This document shows, in pieces, positions 24,462 through 33,300 of a stretch of DNA of 64,000 nucleotides. Position numbers and translations under genes: made by a program. The notes under the pieces are model-generated. The model saw only the letters and a program-made list of their open reading frames with translations. It ran no database searches and was not told the origin of the DNA. This DNA comes from an uncultured Propionibacteriaceae bacterium (GTDB lineage: Bacteria; Actinomycetota; Actinomycetes; Propionibacteriales; Propionibacteriaceae), in contig CALCKT010000012.1 in assembly GCA_937965785.1 (NCBI GenBank), positions 78,449 through 142,448 on the forward strand. The letters are read 5' to 3'. Positions within the stretch are counted from its first letter, which is position 1. Every line of letters begins with the position of its first letter.

Positions 24462-25183
24462 AGCGGCACCTCACTTCGCATCTCCCCGACCCCGGACGCG
24501 GACGCCTGGGTGTGTTCACGCAGCCAGTCGCCCAGTTCGCGGAGCCGCTGCGCGCTGAGCACAATCTCGACCAGGGGACTGATCCGGTACCGGCCCTCGG
24601 ACTCCTCCTCCACCAGGCCGTCCTTGTCCAGCCGGGCCAGGGCGTTGCGGATGGAGCGCTGCCTGCGGGCCGTGTCGGCATCGGCCTCGACGAAGTAGCT
24701 CAGCACCGTCTGCTCGACCTCCTCCACATCGACGCGCGCCGAGGTCTCCCCCGCGACGGCCTCGCGCTGGTAGACCGTGCGCAGATACACCAACACCAAG
24801 GTCTCCTCCCGGGAGTAGGCATCGTCGCGCAGCAGGATCGGGGTTTCCAGGTCGTCGCTGCGGACCTGCTGCTTGTAGGCCACCCCCCGCTCGGGGTCGA
24901 CGACGAGCCGGATGAACAGGTCGTGCAGCCGCGACTCAATGACCTGCTGGTTGTCCATCAGCACCGCCCAGTCGTCCCGGTTGCGTTCGGCCAGCAGGAA
25001 GCGGCGCTGCAGCAGCCGCGCCAGCACCCTGCGCACCTCCGGTTCGAGCACCCCCCGGTCGCCCGGGAAACAACCCTCGGGGTCGTCCTCCATCGAGACC
25101 GGTTCGATGAACGGCTCGCCCTCACCGTCCCGGGGGGCGTCCTCGGCCGGACCCGGCCCGGTCACCGCCGCAGGCTCACTCAT
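24458..25183 (-). CDS. jetB: Wadjet anti-plasmid protein JetB (DUF4194, MukE/KITE-like)
   Basis: A 241-residue KITE-type subunit that bridges JetA and JetC in the Wadjet condensin. The winged-helix DUF4194 domain covers about residues 45-220: VRRVLARLLQRRFLLAERNR, SREETLVLVYLRTVYQRE, RRQRSIRNALARLDKDGLVE and RYRISPLVEIVLSAQRLREL. The N-terminus is an acidic disordered tail. Overlaps jetA by 8 bp and jetC by 4 bp, so the order jetA-jetB-jetC-jetD matches type I Wadjet. Confidence 0.92.
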   Translation of the reverse strand: MSEPAAVTGPGPAEDAPRDGEGEPFIEPVSMEDDPEGCFPGDRGVLEPEVRRVLARLLQRRFLLAERNRDDWAVLMDNQQVIESRLHDLFIRLVVDPERGVAYKQQVRSDDLETPILLRDDAYSREETLVLVYLRTVYQREAVAGETSARVDVEEVEQTVLSYFVEADADTARRQRSIRNALARLDKDGLVEEESEGRYRISPLVEIVLSAQRLRELGDWLREHTQASASGVGEMRSEVPL

Positions 25184-26660
25184 CTGTTTCTTCTTCCACT
25201 TTCTCCACGGTCTTGGCGGTCACGGCCCCGAAGGCGAACCGCCGCACGGTGCCGTCGGGACGCAGGGTCTCGACCACCGAGACCGTTTCGTGTTCGGTCA
25301 TGCCGTTGTGGTGGGCGATCTCCAGCATCCCCAGCAGGTCCACCGGACGCCGCACTTCGGCGGGCGCCTGGGCGAACGCGGTGGCCAGATCGAACTCGTC
25401 CCCGTCAAGGTGACGGACGTAGTCCTCCAGTTCCTGGTAGTGCGGGCCACCCCAGGCCCGGGTGTCGGCGTCTTCGAACTCGGCCTGTCCGTCGGGGAGG
25501 TGCAGCGGTTCCGGGCTGCTCGGCGGCCGCGGGTCGCTCAGGGACTGGCGCAGGTGCCCCACCACCGCCGCGGGGAAACTGCGCACCGGCTCCACCTCCT
25601 CGCCCGGCCGGGATTCGCGCATCCATGCCTGGAACCCCGCCATGACGCCCCGCAGCAGGTCATCCACCTCGCGGTCCCGGGCCGGGTCGTGGGTGCGCAC
25701 CTGGGCGGTGATGACGTGAGACGCCCGCCGCTGGGCGGTCAGCACCTCCTGCACCCCCTGCTCGACCCGCCTGGCGATGGCGTTGAACTCGCCGCGCTGC
25801 CCGGGCAGCATCAGGCCAGCGAAAGGGTAGGAGACGAGGTCGCGCAGCTGCGTGGTCAGGTGGTCGATGCGGTCGGGGTCTCCGATGAGCTTCAGCGCAC
25901 CCGAGAAGGCGCGCCCCTCCGGGGTGGCCTCCATGACCTGCTCGCCGCGGTGCAGATATTCCCGCAGCACCTCCCCGGTCGGGCGCACGTCGCGGCGCAG
26001 CTCGGCCACCACGTCCCGCTGCATGGCCTTGATGGATTCGGCGACCCGGGCGAAGTCCGCGGGCAGTTCCCGGGACAGGTGGAGGACGTTGTAGGCCTCC
26101 TCCAGCAGCTGGTCGTCGTCGGCCGGGTCGAACCCGTCGCGTTCCAGCCGCGCGAGCTCCTCGTCGATTGCCCGGCGCTGCTCCAGCAGGCTCGCCCGCC
26201 GCTGCTCGGGGTCGGTCTGCGCGCTCAAGCTGAGCTGGTCGATCGCCTCCAGCAGCGTGCGGACGCGGGAACGAGACACCAGGGAGCGGCCGCTACCGGT
26301 CCGGCCCGCGATCTCCAGCGCCCCGACCGCCTGGGCCGACAGCCGGTACACCTCGGCGTCCTCCTCGATCTGGGGGACCAGCCACCCGACCCGGACCCAG
26401 TAGCGGCAGATCTCGCGTCCCGTCCCCGCAGGGAGGACGCGCTCCTCCTCGTCATAACCCGCCGCCCGGAGCTGCTCCACCAGCTCGGCGACCTCGAAGT
26501 GGGCGTCCGAGACCGCGATGGTGGGCCGGTCGGCGGTGAACAGCAGCGACAGAGCCGCCACGACGAACGGGGCGTACCGGCCATGCAGCAGCGCGAGCGT
26601 CGGGTTGCGGAACGACTCCTTGGCGCGCTGATAAGCGGCTTCTGCCTGCAGGTTCGTCAT
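25176..26660 (-). CDS. jetA: Wadjet anti-plasmid protein JetA (DUF3375, MukF/kleisin-like)
   Basis: A 494-residue DUF3375 kleisin-like subunit. Key stretches are ESFRNPTLALLHGRYAPFVV, the arginine-rich ERDGFDPADDDQLLEEAYNV, and a C-terminal winged helix PVDLLGMLEIAHHNGMTEHE. ATG 26660 (TNLQAEAAYQ) is preferred over the longer frame from 26690 because the homology starts there. First gene of the operon. Upstream lies only an IS481 scrap, so the promoter should be within about 100 bp. Confidence 0.92.
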   Translation of the reverse strand: MTNLQAEAAYQRAKESFRNPTLALLHGRYAPFVVAALSLLFTADRPTIAVSDAHFEVAELVEQLRAAGYDEEERVLPAGTGREICRYWVRVGWLVPQIEEDAEVYRLSAQAVGALEIAGRTGSGRSLVSRSRVRTLLEAIDQLSLSAQTDPEQRRASLLEQRRAIDEELARLERDGFDPADDDQLLEEAYNVLHLSRELPADFARVAESIKAMQRDVVAELRRDVRPTGEVLREYLHRGEQVMEATPEGRAFSGALKLIGDPDRIDHLTTQLRDLVSYPFAGLMLPGQRGEFNAIARRVEQGVQEVLTAQRRASHVITAQVRTHDPARDREVDDLLRGVMAGFQAWMRESRPGEEVEPVRSFPAAVVGHLRQSLSDPRPPSSPEPLHLPDGQAEFEDADTRAWGGPHYQELEDYVRHLDGDEFDLATAFAQAPAEVRRPVDLLGMLEIAHHNGMTEHETVSVVETLRPDGTVRRFAFGAVTAKTVEKVEEETDE

Positions 26661-26694
26661 CGCACCCAAGGCTAATCCATCGGGCCCCATCGGC

Positions 26695-26930
26695 CGAGAC
26701 CGAGCCGGACCCGCACGGGCGTCCCGGCATGCACCGTCACCACATGCCTCACCTGCACGGACTCGACCCGCTCACCGGCACGGTGATCCGGGCATCGAAA
26801 ACCATCGCGATCCGCTACGAGCACGACCACCCCGGTTCCTTGGTCCAAACCGACGTGAAGAAGATCGGCAGGATCCCGTCGGGGACGACTGGATCCCCGG
26901 ACTCCCGGGCCAGTCACCGCCATCTGGCGG
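26695..26930 (+). pseudogene. IS481-family transposase fragment
   Basis: The plus-strand frame reads MPHLHGLDPLTGTVIRASKT, then RYEHDHPGSLVQTDVKKIGR. This is the core of an IS481 transposase and closely matches the piece at 7280-7460 (DPLTSTVIRALKT, DVKKIG). Only about 235 bp remain, wedged between jetA and the chelatase operon. Too short for any activity. Confidence 0.8.
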
Positions 26931-26935
26931 GTGCG

Positions 26936-27934
26936 TCAGCCCCTGCCGTGGGGCGCCCCGATGCCCTCCAGCGGACGGCGGCGCATCCGGTGCGGCAGCA
27001 CCAGGCGGGCGGCCTGTTGCAGGTCCGCGGTCTCGATGCCGGTCCGGCCGTGCCACGCGGCGAGCGCCCGGGCGGCCCGCACCATGGTGATGTCGGCCCG
27101 GTGACCGTCGACCCCCGCGTCCACGCAGATCCGGGCCACCTCCAGCAGCACCTCACGGCCCACCGTCACCTCCGGCAGCAGGTCCATCGCGGACGCGATC
27201 TGCCGGGCCAGCCGCTCGCCCTCGGCGCGCCACCCCGCGCAGAACCCCACCGGGTCGGCCTCGAAGGCCAGCCTGCGCTCGATGATCTCCACCCGGGCCG
27301 GCGGGTCGGACTCCCCCACGACGGTGACGCACAGCCCGAACCGGTCCAGCAGCTGGGGGCGCAGCTCGCCCTCCTCCGGGTTCATCGTGCCGACCAGCGA
27401 GAACCGGGCCGGGTGGGTCAGGCTGATGCCCTCCCGCTCCACGGTGTTGACCCCCATCGCTGCGGAATCCAGCAGCAGATCCACCACGTGGTCGTCCAGG
27501 AGGTTCACCTCGTCCACGTACAGGATGCCCCGGTGGGCCTCGGCCAGCAGCCCCGGCTCGAACCGTTTGCGGCCCGCGGTCAGGGCGGTCTCCAGGTCCA
27601 GCGTCCCCGCCACCCGGTCCTCGGTCGCCCCGATCGGCAGCTCCACCACCGGCACCCGGGTCCGGCGCTCCACGGGATCATCCTGGGCGGGCAGCCCCAG
27701 CTCCTCCCAGTATTCCCGGTACTCCGCCGGCGACAGATGGTAGGGGGTGGCGCCCACCTCGACCCGCTCCGGCAGCAGCTCGGCCAGGCCGCGCACCGCG
27801 GTGGACTTCGCGGTTCCCTTGTCACCGCGGATCAGCACCCCCGACACCTCGGGGTTGATGACCGTAAGCACCAGCGCGAGTTTCATCTCGTCCTGCCCCA
27901 CGATCGCGGCAAAGGGATAACTGGACCGGCTCAT
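26936..27934 (-). CDS. ChlI/BchI-type AAA+ chelatase ATPase
   Basis: ATPase motor of a class I tetrapyrrole metal chelatase, 332 residues. It opens YPFAAIVGQDEMKLAL and has Walker A GDKGTAKST (about 37-45), Walker B GILYVDEVNLLDDH, sensor 1 FSLVGTMNPEEGELRPQLLD, and sensor 2/arginine residues in RRPLEGIG. Family members hydrolyse ATP to drive metal insertion by the large CobN/BchH subunit. Overlaps the ChlI/ChlD fusion by ATGA. Last gene of the operon. The 'MgCh' label reflects family only; no chlorophyll or cobalamin genes are nearby. Confidence 0.92.
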   Translation of the reverse strand: MSRSSYPFAAIVGQDEMKLALVLTVINPEVSGVLIRGDKGTAKSTAVRGLAELLPERVEVGATPYHLSPAEYREYWEELGLPAQDDPVERRTRVPVVELPIGATEDRVAGTLDLETALTAGRKRFEPGLLAEAHRGILYVDEVNLLDDHVVDLLLDSAAMGVNTVEREGISLTHPARFSLVGTMNPEEGELRPQLLDRFGLCVTVVGESDPPARVEIIERRLAFEADPVGFCAGWRAEGERLARQIASAMDLLPEVTVGREVLLEVARICVDAGVDGHRADITMVRAARALAAWHGRTGIETADLQQAARLVLPHRMRRRPLEGIGAPHGRG

Positions 27935-29796
27935 CGCCCTTCCTTCCTCACAGTGGCCAAACGCACGTCGCGCACCACCGACACCAGGTCGTCGGCGCGC
28001 AGCTGCTCAATCTCGAACCGGGACGCCCCCAGCGCGGACGCCAGGGTGGCACCGTGCCCCCGCGCCGCCGGTGAGGCCGGTTCGGTGTCGACGACCACCC
28101 ACGTCACCCGGCCGTCGCCGCCGAGCCGCCCGGCGATCTCGGTCACCTCGGCGGTCGCGCCGCGGGACACCCGCCCGGCCAGGTCGACGTTGCCGCGTCC
28201 ATCGGTCACCACGATCACCAGCGGACGCAGCGCCGGGTCCTTCAGCAGCGCCCGCCGCACCACCCCCGACGCCTCGACCAGGCCCGCGGCCAGCGGGGTA
28301 CGCCCACCCACCGGTAGCTCCCGCAGCCGCCGCTCGGCCAACTCGACCGAGGAGGTGGGTTCCACCAGCACCCGGGCCTCGGCGCCGCGGAAGCTGACCA
28401 GCGACACCTGGTCGCGTTTGACGTAGGCGTCCAGCAGCAGGCTTAGCACCGCCCCCTTGCTGGCCACCATCCGGTTGCGGGCTCCCATGGAACCGGAGGC
28501 GTCCACGCACAGCACCACCAGGGAGCCGGTCTGCCTCACCCGGACCTTGCGGAACCAGTCGCTGGGTTCGATCAGCACCGCCAGTTCGCTGCGGGGGTCG
28601 CCCTGCTCGGCGGCCCGGAGACGGCGCTCGCGCTGGTGCACGGCCCCGGCCCGCAGCGTGGCGTCCAGGGCCAGGTCCACGGCCTCCCGCGTCGGGCGGG
28701 CACGGACGTAGCGGCCCCGGCCGCCGGCGCTGACCGCTGTGGTGCGCCGGCCCGACCCGAGGCGTCCGCCCTGCTCCGCGGCCGGGTGCAGCGGACGCAC
28801 CCGGAACGGCTCACCGGTCGCGGCGACATCCTCGGGTGGGGTGCCACCGGACGCCGGGGCGTCGGCGTCCGTCTCGGCTGGCGGTGGGGACGAGGTGGGT
28901 GGGGGTTCGGGCCGGGTGGCCTGCGCCGAGGTGGGTGGGGGCGGTTCGACGGCCTGGCGGCGACGGTGGGCCAGCACCAACTCGGCGACCGCCTCCACGT
29001 CCTCCCCGCTCACCCGCTGGCTGCCCCGCCAGGCCGCGTGGGCCCGGGCGGCGCGGCTCATCACCAGCTCGGCCCGGTGCCCGGCGACGTGGGCGGCCAG
29101 CACCCGCGCCGCGACGAGCTCCTGGATGTCCCGGCCCAGCCACACCGCGGGGGCCGCCTCCCGGGCCCGGCGGAGCCGCTGGGCCAGAGCGGCCTCCTGG
29201 TCCACCCAGGCCCCCGCGAAGGCCTCTGGGTTGGCGTCGAAGGCGAGCCTGCGGGCCATGATCTCGACCCGCTCGTCCAGGTCGGGTGAGCCGTCCACCT
29301 GGACGCACAGGCCGAAGCGGTCCAGCAGCTGGGGACGCAGCGCCCCCTCCTCGGGGTTCATCGTGCCGACCAGCGCGAACCGGGCCCGCTGGGTGCGGGA
29401 GAACCCCTCCCGCTCGGTGAGGACGACCCCGCTGGCCGCGGCGTCCAGCACCAGGTCGGTCAGGTGGTCGGCGAGCAGGTTGACCTCGTCGACGTAGAGG
29501 ACCCCGCCGTGGGCTTCGGCCAGCAACCCCGGCAGGAACCGGGGGGCGCCGCCGGTCAGCGTCGCCTCCAGGTCCAGGCCCCCAACCAGGCGGTCCTCGG
29601 TGGCACCCAGGGCCAGCGTCCGCAACCTTCCGGATGGCAGCAGCGCGGCGAGGGAACGCACCATGGTGGATTTGGCGGTGCCCTTGGCGCCCTGGATCAG
29701 CACCCCGCCGATCCCGGGGTCGATGGCGACCAGTTGCAGGGCGAGCCGCATCCGCGGCTGCCCCACGATGGCCGAGAAGGGGAAGAGCTTCGTCAC
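27931..29796 (-). CDS. ChlI-ChlD-type chelatase subunit (AAA+ plus VWA)
   Basis: A 621-residue fusion. The AAA+ part has Walker A GAKGTAKST (about 36-44), VDEVNLLADHLTDLVLDAAA and ALVGTMNPEEGALRPQLLDR. A proline/acidic linker follows (about 305-370). The C-terminal VWA domain has the MIDAS motif LCVDASGSMG near residue 430 and VVTDGRG. In Mg- and Co-chelatases this subunit couples ATP hydrolysis to the porphyrin-binding subunit. GTG 29796 is 1 nt after the lipoprotein stop (TAAAGTG) and GAGGAAG lies inside that gene, so translation is coupled. Confidence 0.92.
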   Translation of the reverse strand: MTKLFPFSAIVGQPRMRLALQLVAIDPGIGGVLIQGAKGTAKSTMVRSLAALLPSGRLRTLALGATEDRLVGGLDLEATLTGGAPRFLPGLLAEAHGGVLYVDEVNLLADHLTDLVLDAAASGVVLTEREGFSRTQRARFALVGTMNPEEGALRPQLLDRFGLCVQVDGSPDLDERVEIMARRLAFDANPEAFAGAWVDQEAALAQRLRRAREAAPAVWLGRDIQELVAARVLAAHVAGHRAELVMSRAARAHAAWRGSQRVSGEDVEAVAELVLAHRRRQAVEPPPPTSAQATRPEPPPTSSPPPAETDADAPASGGTPPEDVAATGEPFRVRPLHPAAEQGGRLGSGRRTTAVSAGGRGRYVRARPTREAVDLALDATLRAGAVHQRERRLRAAEQGDPRSELAVLIEPSDWFRKVRVRQTGSLVVLCVDASGSMGARNRMVASKGAVLSLLLDAYVKRDQVSLVSFRGAEARVLVEPTSSVELAERRLRELPVGGRTPLAAGLVEASGVVRRALLKDPALRPLVIVVTDGRGNVDLAGRVSRGATAEVTEIAGRLGGDGRVTWVVVDTEPASPAARGHGATLASALGASRFEIEQLRADDLVSVVRDVRLATVRKEGR

Positions 29797-29797
29797 T

Positions 29798-30331
29798 TTA
29801 CGAGGTGGTGGCTTCCTCGATGGTCTTGCCGTAGCGCTTCTGGAACCAGGCCTCCAGCTCACCGCGTTCCTGGCCGCGGTCCTTCTGCGCCTTGTCGAAC
29901 ATACCCCGCTCCGTGAGGGTCTTGATCGCGTCGTCGCCCTGCCCATCGACGACCGTGACGAGTTCGCCGGTGCCCAGGTTCAGGGTGTAGTCGAACTCCT
30001 TCTGCATGGCCGAGACCAGCCGGTGGCACAGCATCGTCTGCTTGGTGTAGTCGAACACGTAGTAGTCGCTGAAGTCCTTCCCGCTGCTGGGGTCGACCAG
30101 CTGGAACCGCGCGGTCTTGGCGGCGGGCTCGATGGTGACCTTCACACCCGACCCGTTGAACAGGTTGGCCTGCAGGTCGGTGTCGATCAGCTTGTCTCCC
30201 TCCTTCGTGAGGGACGCGCCCGCCGAGCTGACCGTGCTCTGCGGAGCCTGGCTGGGCGTCCCGGACGCACACCCGGACACGCCCAGCCCCACCGCCAGGC
30301 AGATCCCGGCAATCACGACGAATCTCTTCAT
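29798..30331 (-). CDS. Small orphan lipoprotein inside the chelatase operon
   Basis: A 177-residue lipoprotein: MKRFVVIAGICLAVGLGVSG then lipobox Cys21. ATG 30331 has AGGAAAGGA upstream. The mature part is hydrophilic with a strand-rich core (VKVTIEPAAKTARFQLVDPS, DYYVFDYTKQTMLCHRLVSA) and a C-terminal helix (ELEAWFQKRYGKTIEEA). No known domain is recognised. It lies 22 bp after cobN-like and is coupled to the ChlI/ChlD gene. A surface location suits a ligand-binding accessory for the importer; the Cys-His pair in MLCHR could bind metal or haem. Function unknown. Confidence 0.8.
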   Translation of the reverse strand: MKRFVVIAGICLAVGLGVSGCASGTPSQAPQSTVSSAGASLTKEGDKLIDTDLQANLFNGSGVKVTIEPAAKTARFQLVDPSSGKDFSDYYVFDYTKQTMLCHRLVSAMQKEFDYTLNLGTGELVTVVDGQGDDAIKTLTERGMFDKAQKDRGQERGELEAWFQKRYGKTIEEATTS

Positions 30332-30353
30332 GATCTGTCCATCCTTTCCTGTT

Positions 30354-33300
30354 CTAGGCGCCGGTCTCCCCGGCCCCCTCCAGTCCGGCATCGGTGTCGA
30401 ACTGGACGTTCTCCAGCGTGTCGATCCGCTCCTCACAGGCCTGCCACAGGTCGCGCCGGTTCGCCTCCAGCAGACGCCCGGCGATGGCCGCCGTGGCGTG
30501 CGGGTTGGCCTCGCGGAGGCGCCTCAGCATCTCCGGGTCGCCGAGGAACTGGTCGCAAACCGCGTCGAACATCCAGTCGGCCATCTCGCCGGTGGTAGCG
30601 GCCAGGCCCAGCAGGTTGGTGGTGCGCTCGGCGATCTCCCCCACCCCCTGGTGGCCGTGGGCCAGCATCGCCTCGACCCAGGCCGGGTTGAGCAGCTGGG
30701 CGTACAGCCCGGCCCGGGCCGCGTCGGCGGCCGTCGCCGTGTGCACCCGCCGCCCGGTGGTGTCGGTCACCAGCGTCGGAACCGCCTCACCGCGGGCCGC
30801 GGCGACCCCGGCGCTCATCCCACCCAGGAACTCGAAGTAGTGGTCGAGGTCGGTGATGTGGTGTTCGTTGGACGAGCGGCACTGGGCGACGAGCTGCACA
30901 TCCGCCAGGTGCCCGCGGTACAGGCCGGGCACCTTCTCGCCGTGCCGGTGCCGGGAGTAGAGGTGCTGGGCGCCCTGGGTGAAGTGTTCGGCCAGGTCCG
31001 TCGTCGAGGACCAGTTTCCGGTGTCGATCACGTCGGTCAGCCCGGTGGCATACAGCTCCGGCGGTGGCCCGAAGACCCGGACGTGGCTGAGTTCGCAGGC
31101 CTCGGGCTCGGTCATCCCGCCGTCCAGCAGGTGCTGGCGGAGCTGCCTCGTCCTGGCCGCGATCGGGTTGATCTCGTCCGGTTCGTCGAGCGCGGCGACC
31201 GCGGCGAACATGTCGTCCAGCTCCTCGACGAGGGTGCCGAACAGGTCTCGGAAGAACCCGGAGATCGTGACCACCACGTCCACCCGCGGCCCGGGCAGCT
31301 CCTCGCGGGGGATGACCTCCCAGCCGGGCAGGCCGGGACGCCGCGACGGGGCCCGGCGCACCCCGATCAGCGACATCACCTGGGCGTAGGTCTCGCCGTG
31401 GGTCCGGGTCGTCTCCAGACCCCACAGCACCAGCCCGACGCAGGACGGCCAGGCGCCGCCGTGGCCGTCCCGGTAGACCTCGACGATCTGGGCCGCCATC
31501 TCGGCCCCGCGGCGGGCGGCCAGCGCGCTGGGAACCTGCCGGGGGTCGAACTGGTAGAGGGAGGCCCCGCTGGGCAGGACCTCGGGGTTGCGGATGGCGT
31601 CTCCCCCGAGCCGGGCCTCCACGTGGCGTCCGGACAAGGCGCGATGGAGGAACTCCCATTCCTGGTTGGCGGCGAACCGGAGCGCCAGCTCGCGGGCCCG
31701 GACGATCACGGCCCGGGAGGTCTCGTCCCCGGCCAGCTCCGCGGCCGGGGCCCGGCTGGTCAGCGCGAGTTCCACCAGCCGTTTGGCGGCCTCGTCGTAG
31801 CGGGCGATCTCGGCCTCACTGAGACGGTGGATGCGTTCGGCGTCCAGCCCGTCGGCGGCGGCCATCAGCTCATACCCGGGGGCCAGGTCGCCCACCCCGT
31901 TGCCAATCACCCCGGCGACCATGTAGGCCACCTCGCCGGAATCCCAGTGGCTGCCGAAGACGTGCAGCCCCAGGGGGATCAACTGGGCGCGCAGCCGCTC
32001 CAGCTCGCCCTCCAGCTGGTCGGGGTCGGTGGGCAGGTGAGCCCGTTCCGCGCGCTGCCTGAGGTCGGCCAGCTGGTCCTCGCTGCTTTGCGGGGTCATG
32101 GTGTGGCTGCGCCGGTAGGCGGCCAGGGCCTCGGCCAGCTCCTCCAGCTCGTCGTGCAACCCGCCGGGGGTCATGACGGGCGGCTGGTAGCTGACCAGCG
32201 TCGCGTGGGAGCGACGCCTGGCCAGCAGCGCCTCGGCCGGGTTGCCCGCGTAGTACAGGTAGACGTGTGGGATATCGCCGACCATGAGGTCGGGGAAGTC
32301 GTGCACGCTGACCGCGTTCTCCTTCGACTTCAGGAACTCCAGCGTGCCGTGGGTGCCGACATGGACGATCACGTCGGCCCGCCACACGTGCTGCAGCCAG
32401 GTGTAGTAGGCCAGGTACTGGGGGTGCGGCGGGACGGTGTTGTCGTGGGCCAGGGCGTCGTCCACATCGGGGGCGCGCCCCGGCTGGACGCCCACCAGCA
32501 CGTTGCCGTACTCGACGTGGGGGATCAGGTAGTCCCCGTCAGAATCGACCATGGGACGCGGCCCGTCCGCCGGCCAGGCCCGGGTGACCTCGTCCCACGC
32601 CTGGTGGTCGCCGAGGTCGGCCTGGGCCTGCCGGTGCGGATAGGTGAGCGGCTGCACCTCAGTGAGGTAGGCGGGGGAATTGACCTGGCCCGCCATGAGG
32701 TCGGCACGCAGCCGTGCGGCGGTCACCGGCTGGGTGCGGTAGCCGCTCCGGTGGAGTTCGGCCAGGATCGCGGCGATGGATTCGGCGACGTCGAGCTGCG
32801 AGGCCCCCAGCAGGTTGCCCTCCCCGGCCGGGTAGTCGTATCCGATGAGGCAGACCCGCTTGTCGGCGTTCGCCAGGCCCCGCAGCCGCAGCAGCCCTGC
32901 GACCCGCCCCACCAGCCGGTCGAGCTGCTCGTCGATGACCTGCAGTTCGGCGGTGTCGACCCGGTGGCGGGCGTCGTGCTGGGGTGGGGTCATGGCCGCG
33001 ATGGGGATCTGGTTGATCGCCCCGTCGAACTCGGGCAGCATCACCGAGACCAGCACCTCGGATGGCCCCAGCCCGTGGGAGTGGTGCAGCCACTCCTCGG
33101 CGGTGGTGCGGGTCAGCAGGATCGGTGACAGGTAGGGCACGCCCAGCCGGTTGAGGGCGGCGACGCCGTGGTCGGCGTCACCGCCAGTGGGGCCGGCACC
33201 GAACCGGAAACTCATCAGGGTCACCACGAGGTCAGGTTCGAGGCCGGGGGTGGCGCACAGTTCCAGGATCCGGTCGACCGCACTCGCGGCGTCGGTCTCG

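Noticed and set aside
30117..33128. Plus-strand open frame of over 1000 codons
   Set aside because: Exactly antisense to the CobN-type gene, with low-complexity Gly/Val/Gln/His composition and no recognisable domain.
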